Below, one piece after another: positions 1 through 4,790 of a stretch of 7,138 bases of DNA. The position numbers and the translations under genes were made by a program. The stretch lies in the NCBI GenBank assembly GCA_030743915.1, contig JASLRP010000609.1, positions 1-7,138 on the forward strand, written 5' to 3'. The notes below the pieces were generated by a model. That model was not told the DNA's origin, ran no database searches, and worked only from the letters and a program-made list of their open reading frames with translations. Each line of letters starts with the position of its first letter. Positions within the stretch are counted from its first letter, which is position 1. Origin of the DNA: SAR202 cluster bacterium (lineage in GTDB: Bacteria; Chloroflexota; Dehalococcoidia; Lucifugimonadales; UBA1123).

Positions 1-55
1 GTAGCGCATATCACAACCTGTCTTGTGATGGCGGGCGGGAGGTCTGACTAGATCA

Positions 56-620
56 ATGACCTCTCCTCAATCACCGCTTGATCGACCGCACCAAAATGCT
101 CAACACCCGGGTTGCCCGCAGTCGAATCCCAGGCGTTGGGCTACGGCATTAATATTCGGCGTCGGAGTTGCAACGGCGATTTTCCTGTGAATCTCTGATT
201 TTCACGTAAACCCAATCTTCGCCTCCCTACTCTACGGTCTGGGCATCGTTGCGGGGGCGTTCCTGCTCTCCTGGGCGGCAGAGGTAGCCCAGATGAACAT
301 ATCCGGTCACGTTTGCTCTCGCGTTGCTCGCCCTGATACCATTTTGGCCAAGTACGCCGTCGAGACCGTACTTGCCGGCAGGCGAGAGGGTCCTACGACT
401 CCGTGACCGCCGAGTTCACCGATTAGATAGGCGCCTCGCAGCAAATGACACGGGGGCGAACCGCCTCCTCATCGGGCTTGGCTGGTCGCTGGTCATCCTC
501 ACCAATTGGCTCAAGCGGTCGTGCTGGTGGTCTTCGATCGGCAACGGGTTTTACACCTATTCATTGCTGGCCGGGGCCAGGACCGATCTTGACGTGAACC
601 CGACGTTGCGATTCCGCTGA
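56..620 (+). pseudogene. Decayed sodium/calcium exchanger-like membrane protein (N-terminal half)
   Basis: Remnant of a CaCA-type cation exchanger, recognised from memory of the family. From ATG 56 (a GGGAGG lies at 37-42, rather far upstream) one frame gives a polar N-terminus, a hydrophobic segment (ALIFGVGVATAIFL), a TGA at 188-190, then GLGIVAGAFLLSWAAEVAQM (236-295). The homologous reading then moves to another frame for FALALLALI (312-338), returns for ILAKYAVETVLAG (341-379), and moves again for YDSVTAEFTD (394-423) followed by TAG at 424-426 where family members tend to carry Trp. A further shift near 449 gives TGANRLLIGLGWSLVIL (450-500), the conserved core of the first alpha-repeat. 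Similarity fades after about 575 and the second alpha-repeat is absent, so the 3' half is lost. At least two stops and several shifts make function very unlikely. The final open stretch (324-620) is only one of the frames involved. The family assignment is less certain than the fact of decay. Confidence 0.62.
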
Positions 621-654
621 TAGAGGCGGGAAGGTCGGTTCTCGCCTCTATCAG
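617..654. repeat. Long near-perfect hairpin at the pseudogene junction
   Basis: CTGATAGAGGCG (617-628) is perfectly complementary to CGCCTCTATCAG (643-654). The stem continues inward with one G-T wobble (629/642) and three more pairs (630-632 with 639-641), for 16 pairs and a 6-base loop (633-638). There is no T-run after either arm, so it does not look like an ordinary intrinsic terminator. It lies where exchanger similarity ends and the stress-protein remnant begins, which suggests a REP-like element or a rearrangement scar. That role is inference. Confidence 0.75.
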
Positions 655-670
655 AAACCGCCAGTTGATG

Positions 671-708
671 TTGGCCTTGCCTCAGAGACAGAGTTCAGGC
701 AAGGCCGA
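671..708. repeat. Second hairpin, 16 bases after the first
   Basis: GGCCTTGCCT (673-682) is the exact reverse complement of AGGCAAGGCC (697-706). The outer pairs 672/707 (T-G) and 671/708 (T-A) extend the stem to 12 pairs, with a 14-base loop. It lies inside the open frame of the stress-protein remnant, in the part encoding the GLASETEFRQGR stretch, so it may be a by-product of coding sequence. Its closeness to the 617-654 hairpin is what makes it notable. Confidence 0.6.
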
Positions 709-938
709 GTTGGAGATGTAATCTGTCAAGTCGCGGAGAATGAGAAAATCGATTTTATCATCGTTGGTTATCGAGGTCTAGGCATCATGGGCAGAGTATT
801 GCTGAGAAGCGTAAGCCAAGGAGTGGTGCGTGCCGCACTACGCCCGGCGGTGATTGCGAGGAAATCCGCTAGTCGCCATCGAGCGGCCGCTGAAACTCGT
901 TCCATTTGCAGTGCACTGGATACCTGGGATATTTCCGC

Positions 939-944
939 GAGGAG
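939..944 (+). promoter_or_regulatory. Ribosome binding site deciding the exchanger start
   Basis: GAGGAG ends six bases before ATG 951. It fixes the exchanger start at 951 rather than at the in-frame TTG 906, which has no such site. It lies inside the end of the stress-protein remnant, whose TGA (949-951) shares a base with the ATG. Confidence 0.75.
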
Positions 945-950
945 CGCTTG

Positions 951-1961
951 ATGCCGATTGCCCTTTTATGGCTCCAGCTTGCCGGAGTCACAGTCATAAT
1001 TGTCACTGCTTCCCACTTTCTAGCGAAATCCGCAGACATCATCTCATACAAGACCGGCCTGGGCCAGTCGCTCATTGGAGTTGTGCTCCTTGCGACCGCG
1101 ACATCGCTCCCCGAATTGGGCACCGGCGTCAGCTCGGTGACATTCTTTGACGCTCCCGACCTCGCCGCGGGTGACGCATTTGGAAGCAATCTCCTCAATC
1201 TCATGATCATCGGCCTGTTGGATCTCATTTCGCGGAAGGATCCCATTTTGACGATGGTCAACCCGACCGCCATCCTAGTGGGCGCTCTGGGAATCGGGCT
1301 CATCGCCATAGCCGTGAGCGGAATCGTGATTCATGACATCACCACAACTACTTCAACGTGGCCCATAAGCCCTGTCTCGGTTGTCTTAATCATGGCGTTC
1401 GCGTTCGCCGTGTTCATGATTTACCGATTTGAGCAGGCGCAAGACGATACCGAGATCGGGGCGAATCTCGAGTACGATCAGGCCAGCGCAACGGGCGCAA
1501 CGGTGATGTTTCTGGCGTCTGCGGGTGTTATCTTAGGTTCCGCGATTTGGCTGGCGCAAACCGGGGACAACATTGCAGAGGAGATGGGTTGGGAAGCAAG
1601 CTTTGTTGGCACTCAATTCCTGGCGCTTAGCACTTCGTTGCCGGAATTAGCCACGGCAGTTGCCGCATTGCGACTAAATGCTCCAACTCTCGCAATATCC
1701 AACGTGCTCGGAAGCAATCTGTTCAACATGGGTTTCGTCCTTTTTGTTGACGATGCGGCGTTCACTGACGGCGTTTTGTGGAGTAATATTTCCCAGATTC
1801 ATATACTAACTGCAATCATTGCGATCATTATGACGACGGTGGTGATTGTTTCGTTGATTGACCGATATCGAACGAGGCCCAGCAAATTCTGGACGTTCGA
1901 AGCAGTCGTGTTGATCGGACTGTATGTGGTGGCAAGTATATTAGTGTTCAAACTGGGCTAA
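951..1961 (+). CDS. Sodium/calcium exchanger family protein (CaCA superfamily)
   Basis: Integral inner-membrane antiporter of 336 aa, predicted to exchange Na+ (or H+) for Ca2+ or a similar cation. Both alpha-repeats are visible. The first is ATATSLPEL (about residues 48-56, Glu55) with GDAFGSNLLNL (74-84). The second is ALSTSLPELATAV (225-237, Glu232) with ISNVLGSNLFNMGFVLF (249-265). The paired Ser-Leu-Pro-Glu and Gly-Ser-Asn motifs are the ion-coordinating hallmarks of the family. About ten hydrophobic segments can be counted, with a polar stretch rich in acidic residues in the middle (about 159-178) as the usual inter-repeat loop. The ATG at 951 is chosen for its GAGGAG site and the TGATG overlap with the preceding remnant; TTG 906 would add 15 residues that do not look like exchanger sequence. 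The length is typical of two-repeat bacterial members. The frame is clean, unlike the decayed exchanger to its left, which may once have been a partner or paralogue. Which cation it prefers cannot be read from the sequence. Confidence 0.9.
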   Translation: MPIALLWLQLAGVTVIIVTASHFLAKSADIISYKTGLGQSLIGVVLLATATSLPELGTGVSSVTFFDAPDLAAGDAFGSNLLNLMIIGLLDLISRKDPILTMVNPTAILVGALGIGLIAIAVSGIVIHDITTTTSTWPISPVSVVLIMAFAFAVFMIYRFEQAQDDTEIGANLEYDQASATGATVMFLASAGVILGSAIWLAQTGDNIAEEMGWEASFVGTQFLALSTSLPELATAVAALRLNAPTLAISNVLGSNLFNMGFVLFVDDAAFTDGVLWSNISQIHILTAIIAIIMTTVVIVSLIDRYRTRPSKFWTFEAVVLIGLYVVASILVFKLG

Positions 1962-2268
1962 TGGACTCCAATGATCCTGGTTTTCCCCACTACGCTTGAA
2001 TTCCGATTGCGTTTCTTTAAGAAATCGGATTTGTCTGCCTAGAACCAGAACGATGTCGGCCTGTGAGCGCTGAGAATTAGAGCGGGAATGCTGCCCAGAG
2101 GAGGGGCGACTCTGATTATGGTAAGTATTGGGGGCATAGAGCAGGAACCGATCGGGATTTCGATTATCATGATTATCGTAGTGCAGTCCTGGCGCCTGTG
2201 ATTCTCTCCAGGGCGTTTAAGACCGGGGTTTCAGGTGTGCGTTCGGGGCAGGCTACCCAGGTAGAGGT
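1962..2268. other. Intergenic stretch without a convincing gene
   Basis: No frame here is long or recognisable. A 7-base inverted repeat, TCCGATT (2002-2008) with AATCGGA (2023-2029), lies 40 bases after the exchanger stop and could be a weak transcript end, but there is no proper T-run. A 27-codon frame from ATG 2118 to TGA 2199-2201 follows a purine-rich AGAGGAGGGG (2097-2106) at too wide a spacing and encodes one short hydrophobic run; I do not count it as a gene. The 9-base unit GATTATC(A/G)T occurs twice side by side around 2162-2179. Confidence 0.5.
2002..2029 (+). terminator. Possible weak terminator hairpin after the exchanger
   Basis: A seven-pair stem (TCCGATT / AATCGGA) encloses a 14-base loop and is followed by TTTGTCT. 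The stem is AT-rich and the tail is not a true T-run, so this is only a weak candidate for the end of the exchanger transcript. Confidence 0.22.
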
Positions 2269-2721
2269 ATGAATAACTCGTACGAGGTGGTAGTCTCGCC
2301 TGTCGGCCCGGCGCTGTTAGAAGACGCATTCTCTCGGTAGATGGACGAGCTGCATTTCGGGCACATGAGGATCGGGGGTTGGCTCGGTGGCCAAACTTCC
2401 CACGAGTTCGAGTAAAACGACCGACTGGTGAGCTTCACCATTTCTAATGGGGGACCGAGACACTTCAAAATCATCGTACGATCTCATACCGAGAACGTCG
2501 AGCAATTGGTTCTCGATTCGTTGACCGGGGAGTTGGCTGATCTGCGGGGGACCTTCAACGAAAGGGCCTCTGACCCGTCTTCTGAGCAGATTCTACGATT
2601 ATTGAGTCGAGACCTGCGCGATGGTTTCCATCGAACCGATTGTGACGAGCAAAGCGAGAACTCTCCTGAGAGGGCGGTAAGCTCCGTCCAGCAAGTTCCG
2701 TCGAACATTCGCGTTAGGTAA
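2269..2721 (+). pseudogene. Unrecognised protein frame interrupted by two stop codons
   Basis: One frame reads from ATG 2269 to TAA/TAG-free end at 2721 for about 150 codons, broken only by TAG (2338-2340) and TAA (2413-2415). Translated through, it gives a plausible soluble protein: MNNSYEVVVSPVGPALLEDA at the start, MRIGGWLGGQTSHEFE in the middle, then VSFTISNGGPRHFKIIVRS and a leucine-rich, charged helical part (about 2490-2620). Codon use on both sides of each stop looks coding (many G/C third positions), which suggests a single gene with nonsense changes, not three chance frames. I do not recognise the family. The last segment could alternatively be an intact 97-residue gene from GTG 2428, but no ribosome binding site precedes it. 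The upstream AGAGG lies only one base from ATG 2269, so that start is also unsure. It ends 42 bases before nhaA on the same strand and may share a transcript with it. Confidence 0.45.
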
Positions 2722-2752
2722 AATCCAGATTTCCGACCTGATACCGATTCCC

Positions 2753-2758
2753 AAGGAG
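2753..2758 (+). promoter_or_regulatory. Ribosome binding site for nhaA
   Basis: AAGGAG stands five bases before GTG 2764, an optimal position. It supports a GTG start for the antiporter. Confidence 0.8.
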
Positions 2759-2763
2759 ATCCA

Positions 2764-4125
2764 GTGAAGTTCATCAAGTTTTTGGACTCTGAACCCGAAC
2801 AGCCGCGCATCAACCATGTTGTGCGGCCGTTCCAGAGGTTTACAGCTCAGGAAGCGTCAGCGGGAATCGTACTGCTGGCCTGCGCCATCGCGGCGTTGAT
2901 ATGGGCCAACTCTCCGTGGTCCCATAATTACTACGAACTTTGGGAAACCCATATCAAAATCGGATTCGCGGACTATGCGATGGACGAACCTCTGCACTTT
3001 TGGATCAACGATGCGCTCATGGCAGTGTTCTTCTTCGTCGTAGGACTGGAAATCAAGCGGGAGGTGCTGGTGGGAGAACTTGCCAGCCCTAGACAGGCTG
3101 CTCTGCCCATCATGGCGGCGGTTGGTGGAATGGCAATTCCGGCGGTGGTGTACATGGCGCTGAACGCGGGAGGACCGGGTTCCACCGGATGGGGAATTCC
3201 GATGGCCACAGACATCGCCTTCTCACTGGGCGTCCTGGCGCTGTTGGGCAGTCGTATCCCCATTACCCTGAAGGTATTCCTGACGGCCTTCGCCATCGTT
3301 GACGACATAGGGGCCGTGGCGGTAATAGCTGTGTTCTATACCGACGAAGTGGTTTGGGCAAACGTGGGCGCTGCTGTTGGTCTGCTAGGAGTTCTGGCCG
3401 CCATCAATTGGCTTGGCGTCCGCCATGCCATGGTGTACGCCATCTTAGGAGCCGGAGTATGGTTTTCGTTCCTAACCTCGGGCATCCACGCCACTGTAGC
3501 CGGCATCCTGATAGCTGCAACAATACCCAGCACCGTTCGAATAAACCCAAGGGAATTCATCGAACACGGCAGAGCAATGCTGGATCAATTTGAACAGGGC
3601 GTAGAACGTAACGACCCCGAGCACACGACGATCGGCCAGAGAGCCGCCGTTGAAGAGTTGGAGAGGGCATGCATGGACGTGGAGTCGCCACTACAGCAGT
3701 TGGAGCATGACATGCACCCCTGGGTGGCATTCGGAGTAATGCCTCTGTTCGCGCTGGCCAACGCAGGTGTGGCACTGGACGCCGGGCTGCTGAACGACTT
3801 GTCAGGACGTGTATCGTTGGGAGTCTTGGCGGGCCTTATTATCGGCAAACAGGTGGGCATATTCACATTCGCGTGGCTAGCGATCCGGATCGGATTCGCC
3901 TCCATGCCCCAGAGTGTTAGCTGGAGGCAAATATATGGGCTCTCCTGGCTGGGTGGAATCGGATTCACGATGTCCATTTTCATAACCGGGTTGGCCCTAG
4001 AGGGAGAACAGTTGGTCTCAGAGTCGAAGCTGGCCATTCTGGTGGCGTCATTGATATGCGGTGCCATAGGTTGGTGGATTCTCCGGATCCCGAACCGCCC
4101 AACCCGTCACACAGGAATCGAATAG
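2764..4125 (+). CDS. nhaA: Na+/H+ antiporter NhaA, long form
   Basis: Electrogenic inner-membrane antiporter that expels Na+ (or Li+) in exchange for H+, serving salt tolerance and pH homeostasis. The protein is 453 aa, against 388 for the Escherichia coli protein. Family motifs appear in order: ASAGIVLLACAIAALIWANS (31-50, TM1), NDALMAVFFFVVGLEIKREV (82-101), MATDIAFSLGVLALLGSRIP (147-166; Asp150 matches E. coli D133), AIVDDIGAVAVIAVFYT (177-193; Asp180 and Asp181 match the ion-binding D163/D164 pair), SGIHATVAGILIA (239-251), MPLFALANAGVALDAG (326-341), GKQVGIF (361-367; Lys362 matches K300) and LSWLGGIGFTMSIFITGLAL (393-412). All key residues are present, so it should be active. The extra length is a charged segment (about 258-318) between the eighth and ninth membrane helices, as in long NhaA forms. 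The GTG start is fixed by AAGGAG at 2753. No gene follows on this strand; the next gene is convergent. Confidence 0.97.
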   Translation: MKFIKFLDSEPEQPRINHVVRPFQRFTAQEASAGIVLLACAIAALIWANSPWSHNYYELWETHIKIGFADYAMDEPLHFWINDALMAVFFFVVGLEIKREVLVGELASPRQAALPIMAAVGGMAIPAVVYMALNAGGPGSTGWGIPMATDIAFSLGVLALLGSRIPITLKVFLTAFAIVDDIGAVAVIAVFYTDEVVWANVGAAVGLLGVLAAINWLGVRHAMVYAILGAGVWFSFLTSGIHATVAGILIAATIPSTVRINPREFIEHGRAMLDQFEQGVERNDPEHTTIGQRAAVEELERACMDVESPLQQLEHDMHPWVAFGVMPLFALANAGVALDAGLLNDLSGRVSLGVLAGLIIGKQVGIFTFAWLAIRIGFASMPQSVSWRQIYGLSWLGGIGFTMSIFITGLALEGEQLVSESKLAILVASLICGAIGWWILRIPNRPTRHTGIE

Positions 4126-4309
4126 CAAACTCTGCTTGCCCACAAATCCCAAGTACCTGATAATCTTTGGACACGGGTTTAAGTCTGACATAATACACTT
4201 TGTGCATGTTATGAACGGTATTTCAGGCCCTCGGTGCCGTATCGTCTCACGGTTCCAAGCACGATTTCAAATGGGCCAACTTTCGGGCGAATATTCGTGT
4301 CGCTGTCAA
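4126..4309. other. Convergent intergenic region between nhaA and the kinase gene
   Basis: This holds no gene that I can support. No strong terminator hairpin with a T-run is visible on either strand. An imperfect inverted repeat spans 4189-4213 (CATAA and CAC facing GTG and TTATG), and CGAATATTCG (4288-4297) is a perfect 10-base palindrome. TTGGAC (4167-4172) and CATAAT (4189-4194) are 16 bases apart and resemble a housekeeping promoter, but they would point into the antisense side of the kinase gene, so this may be chance. Confidence 0.4.
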
Positions 4310-4720
4310 TCACGTCGATTCCATTGCCACAGCCCGTTCACAAATCGCCCAACGGACACACAGATATTTGTGCGCCTCTGAGTACTCGCCCTGTTCCATG
4401 GCTATGAATCCCAAGTTGCCGAGCGAATCGGCGATGCCCCACCTGTCTTCCAACTCTCCAAAAATCGTCAGGCTCTCCTCAAGAAGATTCCGCGCCCCTG
4501 CATGGTCGCCGTGGTGCGCTGTTATGATTCCCAAGTTGCAAAGCGATGTGGCGATGCCTGATTTGACCCCTAACTCTCTATATATCGCCAGGCACTCCAC
4601 ATAAAACGGATGCGCCCCTGCATAGTCGCCCTGTTTTGCGGCGATGAGTCCCAGGTTGTTGAGCGAACCGGCGATGCGTCTCTTCCCCCAACTCCCTCCT
4701 GATGGCCAGGCTTTCCTCAT
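4310..4720 (-). pseudogene. Frameshifted C-terminal TPR part of the kinase gene
   Basis: This is the continuation of the kinase-ATPase-TPR gene after a frameshift, not a separate gene: its ATG at 4720 has no ribosome binding site, and its first 12 codons merely overlap the kinase frame. From about 4684 it gives TPR units of exactly 40 residues, starting SLNNLGLIAAKQGDYAGAH, SLCNLGIITAHHGDHAGA and SLGNLGFIAMEQGEYSEAH. Each has the LxxLG ... QGD(Y/H) ... A pattern and a YRELGxKxGIA-type second helix. The last unit has a divergent second helix (YLCVRWAICERAV) and the frame ends at TGA 4312-4310, with no TPR pattern beyond it. TPRs of this kind form protein-binding solenoids. In the ancestral protein they would have been the sensor or partner-binding end of the kinase. 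As the sequence stands they are not translated in line with it, unless the shift is a sequencing error or is bypassed. Confidence 0.8.
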
Positions 4721-4790
4721 ACAGCGCCCAGGCCGCCGAGTAGTCGCCCTGTGACAGCGCCATGTTTCCCAGGCCGTTTAAGGCATTGGC
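4381..4790 (-). repeat. Tandem 120-base repeats encoding TPR units
   Basis: Four copies of a degenerate unit are visible at DNA level. On the + strand the anchor CCCA(A/G)G(T/C)(T/C)G lies at 4410, 4530, 4650 and 4768, and a (T/G)(A/G)GTCGCC-like block precedes each copy. Spacings are 120, 120 and 118, so the unit nearest the kinase side is two bases short. This matches the 40-codon TPR period and locates the frameshift. Confidence 0.85.

Larger units (their letters stand above)
598..951 (+). pseudogene. Universal stress protein (UspA family) C-terminal remnant
   Basis: This frame is open from just after a TGA at 595-597 to a TGA at 949-951 and has no usable ATG, GTG or TTG before the conserved part, so it is a 5'-truncated gene. 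From about 703 it reads as the second half of a Usp fold: GRVGDVICQVAENEKIDFII (a helix and the DxIIVG strand), then GYRGLGIMGRVLLRSVS and a final strand ALRPAVIAR. Usp proteins that bind ATP carry G-x2-G-x9-G-(S/T); here the two first glycines are present but the third position is Arg (AGA, 805-807), one G-to-A change from Gly. The N-terminal strand and its Asp (typically VxxDGS) are missing. The tail after 850 is not Usp-like. Its stop overlaps the ATG of the exchanger at 951, so translation of this remnant, if any, would feed the exchanger. It could be the end of an exchanger-Usp pair whose front half is lost. Confidence 0.68.

Noticed and set aside
906..950. Longer exchanger start at TTG 906
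   Set aside because: There is no ribosome binding site, the extra 15 residues are unlike exchanger N-termini, and ATG 951 has GAGGAG at ideal spacing.
2118..2201. 27-codon frame encoding a small hydrophobic peptide
   Set aside because: The purine-rich stretch is too far upstream (about 11 bases), the peptide is very short, and nothing else supports it.
3585..4067. 160-codon frame antisense to nhaA
   Set aside because: It is fully inside a certain gene on the other strand, with a low-complexity Ser/Pro/Asn-rich translation.
4683..4689. Programmed +1 frameshift at the five-G run
   Set aside because: A +1 shift would leave a 39-residue TPR unit, and no slippery heptamer or stimulatory structure is evident; a two-base deletion explains both protein and DNA periods.
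4381..4790. Regular repeats at about 120-base spacing considered as a CRISPR-like or minisatellite array
   Set aside because: The units encode 40-residue TPRs in one frame and are degenerate throughout, with no conserved repeat/unique spacer split.
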